This document shows, piece by piece, positions 1-6,499 of a stretch of DNA of 7,089 nucleotides. This stretch comes from Alistipes sp. (GTDB taxonomy: Bacteria; Bacteroidota; Bacteroidia; Bacteroidales; Rikenellaceae): the NCBI GenBank assembly GCA_029051915.1, contig JAIDKM010000024.1:1-7089 (forward strand), given 5' to 3'. Each line of letters starts with the position of its first letter. Position 1 is the first letter of the stretch. The position numbers were made by a program, and so were the translations under genes. Under the pieces are notes generated by a model that was given only the letters and a program-made list of their open reading frames with translations, did no database searches and was not told the origin of the DNA.

Positions 1-1
1 C

Positions 2-1669
2 TTTTTCCGTCTTTTCTTCGCCGTCGTTTTGTTGTCGGCCGGCGCTTGTTCTTCCGATCCGGGCGATCCGACGCCCGTCGGCCCCTGCCCGGGCGACAAG
101 GATGTCGTCGACCGGGTGTCGCAGTACGAGGCTCGGCCTTTCGACGGCGAGAAGCGCGCCGACGTCTTCTACGAAATCTTCGTCCGTTCGTTCGCCGATT
201 CGGACGGCGACGGCATCGGCGACTTGAACGGCGTTACGTCGAAGCTCGATTATCTCGATGACTTGGGCGTCGCCGGCATCTGGCTCCTGCCTATTTACAC
301 CTGCGACTCCGAGCATGGTTACGACGTCATCGACTACAAGGCCGTCAACCCCGATTACGGGACGTTGGCCGACCTCGAAAACCTCGTCGCCGAGGCCCAC
401 AAGCGTAAGATCCGCGTCATCCTCGACTTCGTGCCCAACCACACCTCGCATTATTGTCCGTGGTTCCTCGAAGCCTGCAAAAGCGTCGACAGTCCCTACC
501 GCGATTTCTACCACTTCTCCCAGACCGAGAAGCCGGGGTGGATCGCCGTGCCGGGTGCCGACGGCTGGTTCTACCAGGGCGTCTTCGACTGGTCGATGCC
601 CGACCTCAACTACGGCCCCGCCGCTTCGTGCGAGCAGTCCGGGGCGTTCCTCGCGTTGACCGAGGCCGCCAAGTTCTGGGTCGACAAGGGCGTCGACGGC
701 TTCCGGCTCGACGCCGTGAAGCATATCTACGACAGCGAGACTTCCGCCGAGAACCCCACCTGGCTCAATAAGTTCTATTCCGAGCTCAACGCTTATTTCC
801 AGGGCAAGTCGCAGCTCGGGTTCAAGGATATCTACATGGTGGGGGAGTGTTGGTTGGCCACCGCCCAGATGGCCGAATATTACGAGGGCCTGCCCGCTTT
901 GTTCGACTTCACGGCATGGCAGGATCGCCTGCTCTACGCCATTCGGAACTCCCACGCCAAGTGGTTCCCCAAGGACATGATCGCCGAGCGCGAGCTCTTC
1001 GCCGCCAAGCGGGCCGACTTCATCCAGGCCACCAAGCTCTCCAACCACGACGAGAGCCGCGCCCGCACCGAGGTCGACGGGTCGCTCGCCACCTCGCTCG
1101 AACGTTGCAAGATCGCCGCGGCCGTGTTGCTGACTTCCGTCGGTTCTCCTTACATCTACTACGGCGAGGAGCTCGGCTTCTTCGGCGATAAGACCGATGC
1201 GGGCGGCGACCGCAACGTGCGCGAGCCGATGCTCTGGAAGCCCAAGGCCGAGGATTCCGAGCGCCCGACCTGGATTACCTCGAAGCTCAATACCGATCTG
1301 GGCGTCGGCTCCGTTGCCAAACAGGCCGACGATGCGGGGTCGCTCTACAACGTCTACCGCAAGTTCTTGCGGCTGCGCAACACCTATCCCGCGTTGGCCG
1401 AGGGGGCTATCGAGTTGCCCGAGTGGTTCGACGACGCGTCGTCCGAGCAGAAGCAGGTCATGGCTTTCTACCGCACTTCGGAGAGCGAAAAACTGCTGGT
1501 GTTGCACAACGTCTTCGGCGGGCCGGAGCCGTCTTCCTATACGTTCACTGCGACGATCGACCGGCCCGTCGCCGACATGAACGGCGTTACGATCTCCTCG
1601 CAGGGCGATACGCACACGCTCACCATGCCTCCTTATTCGTCCATCATTTTTGAAATGCAAATGCGATGA
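2..1669 (+). CDS. susG: SusG-like outer-membrane alpha-amylase lipoprotein (GH13), 5' partial
   Basis: Endo-acting alpha-1,4-glucan hydrolase, expected to cut starch or maltodextrin at the cell surface. The reading frame is open from base 2, so the start codon lies upstream of the window; the TTG at 29 is inside the signal peptide. The visible leader is hydrophobic and ends in SAGAC, with the lipidated Cys at 47-49, followed by SSDPGD, an acidic stretch compatible with a Bacteroidota surface-export signal. A calcium-loop motif DSDGDGIGD is at 197-223. GH13 regions: I DFVPNH (425-442), II GFRLDAVKH with nucleophile Asp at 710-712, III VGECW with acid/base Glu at 845-847, IV SNHDE with Asp at 1049-1051. 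A beta C-terminal domain ends the protein. Segments such as IYDSETSAENP, AAAVLLTS and LRNTYPALAEG match SusG of B. thetaiotaomicron as I remember it. Unlike SusG, only about 22 residues (521-587) separate FYHFSQ from DWSMPDLNYG, so the inserted CBM58 starch-binding module is absent. The stop overlaps the next start. Confidence 0.93.
   Translation, partial: FFRLFFAVVLLSAGACSSDPGDPTPVGPCPGDKDVVDRVSQYEARPFDGEKRADVFYEIFVRSFADSDGDGIGDLNGVTSKLDYLDDLGVAGIWLLPIYTCDSEHGYDVIDYKAVNPDYGTLADLENLVAEAHKRKIRVILDFVPNHTSHYCPWFLEACKSVDSPYRDFYHFSQTEKPGWIAVPGADGWFYQGVFDWSMPDLNYGPAASCEQSGAFLALTEAAKFWVDKGVDGFRLDAVKHIYDSETSAENPTWLNKFYSELNAYFQGKSQLGFKDIYMVGECWLATAQMAEYYEGLPALFDFTAWQDRLLYAIRNSHAKWFPKDMIAERELFAAKRADFIQATKLSNHDESRARTEVDGSLATSLERCKIAAAVLLTSVGSPYIYYGEELGFFGDKTDAGGDRNVREPMLWKPKAEDSERPTWITSKLNTDLGVGSVAKQADDAGSLYNVYRKFLRLRNTYPALAEGAIELPEWFDDASSEQKQVMAFYRTSESEKLLVLHNVFGGPEPSSYTFTATIDRPVADMNGVTISSQGDTHTLTMPPYSSIIFEMQMR
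1666..1669 (+). promoter_or_regulatory. ATGA start/stop overlap coupling genes 1 and 2
   Basis: The TGA stop of the SusG-like gene (1667-1669) overlaps the ATG of the next gene (1666-1668). This is seen directly. Such overlaps usually mean co-transcription and often translational re-initiation; that consequence is inferred. No Shine-Dalgarno sequence precedes the ATG, which is normal for Bacteroidota. Confidence 0.8.
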
Positions 1670-3765
1670 AACGTTTGGTACTTTGGGTGGCCCTCGCCGT
1701 CTTGGCGGGCGGTTGCCGGGGCCGGATTTTTTCCGATCTCCCCGTTGCTGGCAATGCGCAGCCCATCGTTCCGGCTTTGTTGCAGGCAGGCGACAATCGC
1801 TTGTTCCTGACCGACTACCTTCCGCAGTGGGAGCGGGCCGATTCGGTTACTTCCGCCGCCTTGCGCATCGTCGCGGCCTCCGAGGATTGGTCTCAGTTCG
1901 TCGTCTCGGCTCCCGAGGGGGCTTTCGCCGCTTCGTTCGAGGCGTGGTCGGAGGGTCGGTGCCTTTCGGTCGCAGCCCTCGGCGGGGCCCGAAACTCCGG
2001 GGCGTGGGCTTTCTCCGAGGGGTGCCGCGGACATGAAGTCTTCGTCCGCATGTCGCAGACGCCGCAGCAGGTCGTCGCTTTGTGGCAGAATTGCCGTCTG
2101 CCCGACTGCTGCATCTCCCGTACCGACAGCGGAGTGGCGATCTCCCTGCCCGGGGATGCCGCCGATGCCGACCGGTCGTGGCTGCGCCTTTTCGCCGCTT
2201 CGGACAGCGCCCGCTTCAACGACTTGTTCATTCCCCTCGAAAAGGGACGCCCCGTCCTCGACGCCGCGCAGCTCACTCGCCGCGACCGACAGGCGCAGGT
2301 GCTCTATTCGTTGATGATCGACCGGTTCCAGAACGGCAACCGCGACAACGACCGGCCTCTCGACTGGCCCGACGTCTTGCCGCAGGTCGATTACCAGGGC
2401 GGCGATCTGCAGGGCATCACCGACCGCATCGAGTCCGGATTCTTTGACTCGCTCGGCATCTCGACGCTCTGGATTTCGCCCGTTACGCAGAATCCGCGCG
2501 ATGCGTGGGGTCTCAACCGGAATCCCTTCACCCGTTTCTCGGGTTATCACGGTTATTGGCCCATCTACACCACGCAGCTCGACGACCGCTTCGGCACGCC
2601 CGACGAGTTCCGTGCCCTTTTGGATGCGGCCCATGCCCGCGGCATGAACGTCATCCTCGACTATGTGGCCAACCACCTGCACATCCATTCGCCCGTCTTG
2701 CAGGCCCATCCCGATTGGGTTACTCCGCTTTATTTGCCCGACGGCCGCAAGAACCTCGAACTTTGGGACGAGGAGCGGCTCACCACCTGGTTCGACGAGC
2801 ACATCCCTTCGCTCGACCTCCAGCGGCCCGAGGTATGCGGCCCCATGACCGATTCGGCGCTCTACTGGATCGCTGAATACGATCTCGACGGCTTCCGCCA
2901 CGACGCCTGCAAGCACATCCCCGAGAATTATTGGCGCATGCTTACCCATAAGATGAAGACGCGCTTCCCCGACCGCGACCTCTGGCAGATCGGCGAGACC
3001 TACGGTTCGCCCGCTCTGATCGCCTCCTACGTCCGCAGCGGCATGATCGACGCCCAGTTCGACTTCAACGTCTACCATACGGCTTTGGACGTCCTTGTGC
3101 GCGGCCGTTCCGTGCGCGATCTGGCCCGTACGGTCGACGAGTCGCTCGCCGCCTACGGCGCCCACCACACCATGGGCAACATCACCGGCAACCACGATAA
3201 GGCGCGCCTCGTGTCGCTGGCCGGCGGCGCCCTCTCGCCCGACGAGGATCCCAAACTGGCCGGGTGGACGCGTACGATCGGCGTCGGCGATCCCATAGGT
3301 TACCGGAAGCTGGCTCTGATCCAGGCCCTGAACTGCACCATCCCCGGCGTTCCCTGCATCTATCAGGGCGACGAGTACGGCGAGCCGGGCGGCAACGATC
3401 CCGACAACCGGCGCATGATGCGCTTCGACGGGTATACGCCCGAGGAGCAGGCCCAGCGCGCATTGACCCGCAAGCTGATCCGCCTGCGGCGTTCGTCCAT
3501 GCCGCTTCTCTACGGCGACATGACTACGTTGGCGCTGACCGACGACGTGTGGGTCTTCGCCCGCGCGTACATGGGCGATTTCGTCGTCGTCGCGCTCAAT
3601 TGCAGCGACCGGCCGCAGGATGTCGGGTGCATTCTGCCGGACGGATGGTGCGAAAATCCGAAATTTAACGCTAACTTTGGGGCCGGTTTCGGCCTCTCTT
3701 CCGACGGACGGCTCGTCGTCGAGCTCGCTCCCTGCGGATTCGAAATTCTGACCAAAACCGAATAA
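1666..3765 (+). CDS. GH13 lipoprotein alpha-glucan hydrolase with long N-terminal beta-type region
   Basis: Predicted alpha-glucan hydrolase of 699 residues. The leader MKRLVLWVALAVLAGGC ends in a good lipobox with Cys17; the next residues (RGRIF) are basic, so an inner-leaflet (periplasmic) position is more likely than surface display. Residues 18-210 precede the barrel, look beta-rich with no repeats or membrane segments, and contain five cysteines, including NCRLPDCC. The barrel starts near QVLYSLMIDRF (residue 211). Region I is DYVANH (332-337), region II GFRHDACKH (nucleophile Asp413), region III IGETYG (acid/base Glu444), region IV GNHDK (Asp511). His replaces the hydrophobic residue before the nucleophile, which I recall as usual in related Bacteroidota proteins. 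A beta C-terminal domain follows from about residue 610. NPDNRRMMRF near residue 583 is another family segment. It lies between the SusG-like gene (4-base overlap) and the next GH13 gene (4-base gap). Exact substrate and exo/endo mode cannot be read from the sequence. Confidence 0.92.
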   Translation: MKRLVLWVALAVLAGGCRGRIFSDLPVAGNAQPIVPALLQAGDNRLFLTDYLPQWERADSVTSAALRIVAASEDWSQFVVSAPEGAFAASFEAWSEGRCLSVAALGGARNSGAWAFSEGCRGHEVFVRMSQTPQQVVALWQNCRLPDCCISRTDSGVAISLPGDAADADRSWLRLFAASDSARFNDLFIPLEKGRPVLDAAQLTRRDRQAQVLYSLMIDRFQNGNRDNDRPLDWPDVLPQVDYQGGDLQGITDRIESGFFDSLGISTLWISPVTQNPRDAWGLNRNPFTRFSGYHGYWPIYTTQLDDRFGTPDEFRALLDAAHARGMNVILDYVANHLHIHSPVLQAHPDWVTPLYLPDGRKNLELWDEERLTTWFDEHIPSLDLQRPEVCGPMTDSALYWIAEYDLDGFRHDACKHIPENYWRMLTHKMKTRFPDRDLWQIGETYGSPALIASYVRSGMIDAQFDFNVYHTALDVLVRGRSVRDLARTVDESLAAYGAHHTMGNITGNHDKARLVSLAGGALSPDEDPKLAGWTRTIGVGDPIGYRKLALIQALNCTIPGVPCIYQGDEYGEPGGNDPDNRRMMRFDGYTPEEQAQRALTRKLIRLRRSSMPLLYGDMTTLALTDDVWVFARAYMGDFVVVALNCSDRPQDVGCILPDGWCENPKFNANFGAGFGLSSDGRLVVELAPCGFEILTKTE

Positions 3766-3769
3766 AACC

Positions 3770-5113
3770 ATGAAACGTTTGCTGAATCTTTTGCTTTTGG
3801 CGGCACTCTTCATTTCGGCCGCCTGCACCGGAAAAATCGCGCCCGGGGCTTCCGCCGAGTGGGCCGACAACGCCGTGTTGTATGAAATGAACGTGCGCCA
3901 GTTCACTCCCGAGGGTACTTTCGCCGCCGCCGAGGCGCGTCTGCCGCAGCTCCGCGAGCTGGGCGTCGACATCGTGTGGCTCATGCCCGTCTATCCCATC
4001 GGCGAGAAGGGCCGCAAGGGTTCGCTGGGTTCCTACTACGCCATCCGCGACTATTGCGACATCAATCCCGAGTTCGGTACCATGGCCGATTTCGAGCGTT
4101 TTCTCGCCCGGGCTCACGAGCTGGGTCTGCGCGTGATCCTCGATCATGTCGGCAACCACACGTCGCCCGATGCCGCGTGGGTCGATGAGAAGCCCGCCGA
4201 GTGGTATGTGCGCGATTCTACGGGGGCTCCCGTCGTGCAGTACGATTGGACGGATATCGCCAAGCTCAACTACGACTGCCCCGATGTGCGCGCCGCCTTG
4301 TTCGACGTGTTGAAGTTCTGGGTCGACAAGGGCGTCGACGGCTTCCGCTGCGACGTGGCGATGGAGGTTCCCCACGACTTCTGGGAGGATGCTTTCGCCC
4401 GCTTGCGCGGCATCCGGCCCGATCTGTTCACGTTGGCCGAGGCCGAGGGCCCGCAGTTCCATGCCGACGGCTTCAACGCCACCTATGCGTGGGAGTTGCA
4501 CCACGTGCTGAACGACATCGCTCAGGGTAAGAAGTCCGCTGCCGACCTGCGTGAGTTGTTGGCTAAGTACGACGAGGAGTATCCCGCTGCGGCTCTCCGC
4601 ATGATGTTCACTTCCAACCACGACGAGAATTCGTGGAACGGCACCGAGTTCGAGCGCATGGGCGATGCCGCCGCTACGATGGCCGCTCTGACCTACGTCT
4701 TGCCGCAGAGCCTGCCGCTGATCTATACCGGTCAGGAGATCGGCTTCGACCACCGCTTCGCTTTCTTCGAGAAGGATCCCATCCCCGCTTACGAGGCCAA
4801 CGAGTGGACGGATTTCTACCATAGACTCAACCGGATGCGCCATGCCTGCCCCGCGCTCGCCGCTGGAGAAAAGGGCGGCCGGATCGCCTACATGGGCGGT
4901 GCCGTCGCCGATCTGATGGCTTTCACCCGCACGGCCGGCGATAACAAGGTCGTCTGCCTGTTCAACCTCTCCGCCCGGCCGCAGTCCGTGATCCCGACCG
5001 TCGAGGTCGCCGGCGACTTCACCGATGCGCTCTCCGGAGAGGCCCGTACCATCGTTCCCGGCGAGGAGTTCTCGCTCGGAGCGTGGGAATACGCTATCTT
5101 GGTTAACAATTAA
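3770..5113 (+). CDS. GH13 lipoprotein alpha-amylase-family enzyme (paralogue of gene 4)
   Basis: Predicted alpha-glucan-active enzyme of 447 residues. The signal peptide ends in FISAAC (lipidated Cys19), followed by TGKIAPG, which lacks an acidic surface-export signal, so a periplasmic face is inferred. The barrel begins directly at AVLYEMNVRQF (about residue 36); there is no extra N-terminal domain. Region I is DHVGNH (125-130), region II GFRCDVAMEV (nucleophile Asp195), region III LAEAEG (acid/base most likely Glu224), region IV SNHDENSW (Asp285). The Lys-His pair after the region II Asp, found in classical alpha-amylases, is absent; DVAMEV is closer to the DVANE pattern of neopullulanases. 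A short beta C-terminal domain starts near residue 365. All catalytic residues are present. The start is four bases after the previous stop, in the A-rich sequence AATAAAACC. Its TAA stop lies inside the left arm of the 5108-5207 inverted repeat. The family is common in Bacteroidota and usually annotated just as alpha-amylase. Confidence 0.92.
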   Translation: MKRLLNLLLLAALFISAACTGKIAPGASAEWADNAVLYEMNVRQFTPEGTFAAAEARLPQLRELGVDIVWLMPVYPIGEKGRKGSLGSYYAIRDYCDINPEFGTMADFERFLARAHELGLRVILDHVGNHTSPDAAWVDEKPAEWYVRDSTGAPVVQYDWTDIAKLNYDCPDVRAALFDVLKFWVDKGVDGFRCDVAMEVPHDFWEDAFARLRGIRPDLFTLAEAEGPQFHADGFNATYAWELHHVLNDIAQGKKSAADLRELLAKYDEEYPAAALRMMFTSNHDENSWNGTEFERMGDAAATMAALTYVLPQSLPLIYTGQEIGFDHRFAFFEKDPIPAYEANEWTDFYHRLNRMRHACPALAAGEKGGRIAYMGGAVADLMAFTRTAGDNKVVCLFNLSARPQSVIPTVEVAGDFTDALSGEARTIVPGEEFSLGAWEYAILVNN

Positions 5114-5117
5114 AAAT

Positions 5118-5131
5118 GAAGAGTGAAGAGT
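5118..5131 (+). repeat. 7-base tandem duplication in the left arm of the palindrome
   Basis: GAAGAGT occurs twice in direct succession (5118-5124 and 5125-5131). The right arm carries only one counterpart (ATTCTTC, 5191-5197, with one base change). The extra unit exactly explains the arm-length difference, so replication slippage in the left arm is the simplest explanation. Confidence 0.7.
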
Positions 5132-5146
5132 TAAAAATCGCGATGC

Positions 5147-5189
5147 CGTTCCGCATTCCGGATATGCCGGAGCGACAAGAACGATTTTT
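5147..5189 (+). terminator. Possible weak terminator or attenuator hairpin inside the palindrome
   Basis: The GC-rich stem CGTTCCGCAT / ATGCCGGAGCG (5147-5174) is followed, ten bases later, by a five-T run (5185-5189). The distance is longer than in a standard intrinsic terminator, and the T run is itself part of the outer stem, so termination would be inefficient at best. A role as mRNA stabiliser for genes 1-3 is equally possible. This call is tentative. Confidence 0.25.
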
Positions 5190-5220
5190 AATTCTTCATT
5201 TTTAATTCCCGATTTTCGTT

Positions 5221-6495
5221 ATGCTTCATCCCGACTGGAGTTACCAGGCTGTCCTCTATGAAATGAACGTGCGTCAGTTGACGCCCGAGGGTACTTTGCG
5301 TGCCGCCGCCGCGCGGCTTCCGTTCTTGCACGATCTGGGTGTCGACGTCGTCTGGCTCATGCCCGTCTTCCCGATCGGCGTCGAGGGCCGCAAGGGTTCG
5401 TTGGGTTCTTACTATTCCGTGCGCGATTATTGCGCCGTCAGCTCCGAGCTGGGGTCGATGGAGGATTTCGACGCGTTCGTCGCGGAGGCCCACCGCCTCG
5501 GCATGAGGGTTCTGCTCGACTGGGTCGCCAACCATACGGCGCGCGACGCCCGCTGGATCTCCGAGCATCCCGATTTCTACGTCTACGACGCCGATGGACG
5601 TCCCGCCGTGCCGTGGGACTGGAGCGATACCGCCAAGCTCGACTATGCCAATCCCGCCGTGTGGGAGGCTCAGATCGCCGCAATGGATTTCTGGCTCCGC
5701 GACCACGCCGTCGACGGCTTCCGCTGCGACATGGCCATGTTGGTGCCCGTCGGGTTCTGGAATGCCGCCGTCCGGCGGTTGAAGCAGACGAAACCCGACC
5801 TCTTCATGCTCGCCGAGGCCGAGGAGACCAATCTCTTCGAGGAGGGGGCTTTCGACGCTTGCTACGCTTGGGAGATGCACCATCTGATGGTCGACGTCGC
5901 ACAGCAGCGTTCGCGCGTAACCGTCTTGCGCGATTATATCTATGCCGACCGCGAGCGTTATCCGCGTTCGGCCATGCGGTTGACATTCACTTCCAACCAC
6001 GACGAGAATTCGTGGTCGGGTTCCGAATTCGACCGCTTCGGCGACGCCCGCGAGGCGATGGCCGTCTTCTCGTTCGTCGTGCCGCGCGGTCTGCCCCTCG
6101 TCTACACCGGACAGGAGGTAGGCTACGACCATTCGTTCGCTTTCTTCGACCGCGATCCCATCCCCGTCTACGAGTTGAACGACTTCACGCGTTTCTACCG
6201 GCGTCTCACCCGCCTGCGGCACGAGAATCCCGCTTTGGCTTCGGGCGAGACGGGCGGCGAGATGATCGAGATCCGCAACAACGCCGAGGATTGTTTGATG
6301 ACTCTCGTGCGCGAAACGCCCGACAACCGCGTCGTCGCCATCATGAACCTTTCGCCCTACGCCATCCGCGCCGAGTATCATACCGGCATCTACGCCGGTC
6401 GGTATGCCGACGCCATGACGGGCGGCGAGTATCACCTTCCGGAGCAGGTCGCCGAGGATATGGCGCCGTGGAGCTACCGGATCCTTACCCGTTGA
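5221..6495 (+). CDS. Leaderless GH13 alpha-amylase-family enzyme, tandem paralogue of gene 3
   Basis: Predicted alpha-glucan hydrolase of 424 residues. The protein starts MLHPDWSYQAVLYEMNVRQ and aligns with gene 3 from about its residue 30 onward, roughly half identical by eye over the whole barrel and sharing GRKGSLGSYY, FTSNHDENSW and YTGQE. Region I is DWVANH (100-105), region II GFRCDMAMLV (nucleophile Asp170), region III LAEAEE (acid/base likely Glu199), region IV SNHDEN (Asp261), so it should be active. There is no signal peptide or lipobox, and an in-frame TAA at 5203-5205, inside the palindrome, rules out an N-terminal extension through ordinary start codons. The product is therefore predicted cytoplasmic, where it could process imported maltodextrins; alternatively it lost its leader when the palindrome arrived and is now mislocalised. 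Region II has Leu where gene 3 has Glu two residues before the conserved Pro. No promoter was recognised in the 107-base gap. The next gene starts four bases after the stop. Confidence 0.9.
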   Translation: MLHPDWSYQAVLYEMNVRQLTPEGTLRAAAARLPFLHDLGVDVVWLMPVFPIGVEGRKGSLGSYYSVRDYCAVSSELGSMEDFDAFVAEAHRLGMRVLLDWVANHTARDARWISEHPDFYVYDADGRPAVPWDWSDTAKLDYANPAVWEAQIAAMDFWLRDHAVDGFRCDMAMLVPVGFWNAAVRRLKQTKPDLFMLAEAEETNLFEEGAFDACYAWEMHHLMVDVAQQRSRVTVLRDYIYADRERYPRSAMRLTFTSNHDENSWSGSEFDRFGDAREAMAVFSFVVPRGLPLVYTGQEVGYDHSFAFFDRDPIPVYELNDFTRFYRRLTRLRHENPALASGETGGEMIEIRNNAEDCLMTLVRETPDNRVVAIMNLSPYAIRAEYHTGIYAGRYADAMTGGEYHLPEQVAEDMAPWSYRILTR

Positions 6496-6499
6496 TCTT

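Larger units (their letters stand above)
5108..5207. repeat. 100-base imperfect palindrome (REP/MITE-like intergenic element)
   Basis: The right arm (5182-5207, 26 bases) is the reverse complement of left-arm segments 5108-5121 and 5129-5140, with one mismatch that would be a G-U pair in RNA and a 7-base insertion (5122-5128) in the left arm. Inside it lies a second stem, 5147-5156 with 5164-5174 (ten pairs, one bulged base, one G-U), with loop TCCGGAT. The element is AT-rich at its ends in an otherwise GC-rich window. It fills nearly the whole gap between genes 3 and 4, contains the gene 3 stop codon and ends 13 bases before the gene 4 start. It has no room for a transposase. AT-rich palindromes of this general look are, from memory, scattered through Bacteroidota genomes; copy number here is unknown. 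It could stabilise the upstream mRNA, attenuate downstream transcription, or be a passive mobile remnant. Confidence 0.82.

Noticed and set aside
29..31. TTG at 29 as the start of gene 1
   Set aside because: The frame is open upstream to the window edge and those codons encode the hydrophobic part of the signal peptide, so the true start is outside the window.
1633..3984. 783-codon open frame on the minus strand across genes 2 and 3
   Set aside because: It is antisense to genes with complete GH13 motifs, its translation shows no recognisable domain, and long antisense frames are expected where GC-rich codons dominate.
3671..4843. 390-codon open frame on the minus strand across gene 3
   Set aside because: It mirrors the codon bias of gene 3, resembles the antisense frames over the other genes in composition, and has no recognisable domain.
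5108..5207. CRISPR repeat or insertion-sequence end
   Set aside because: There is one palindrome, no regular array of spacers, no transposase frame and no clear target-site duplication.
5114..5220. Bacteroidota-type promoter (TAnnTTTG) ahead of gene 4
   Set aside because: No TAnnTTTG with an upstream TTTG was found; the AT-rich sequence there is explained by the palindrome arms.
5188..6435. 415-codon open frame on the minus strand across gene 4
   Set aside because: Antisense shadow of gene 4; its similarity to the antisense frame over gene 3 simply reflects the paralogy of the sense genes.
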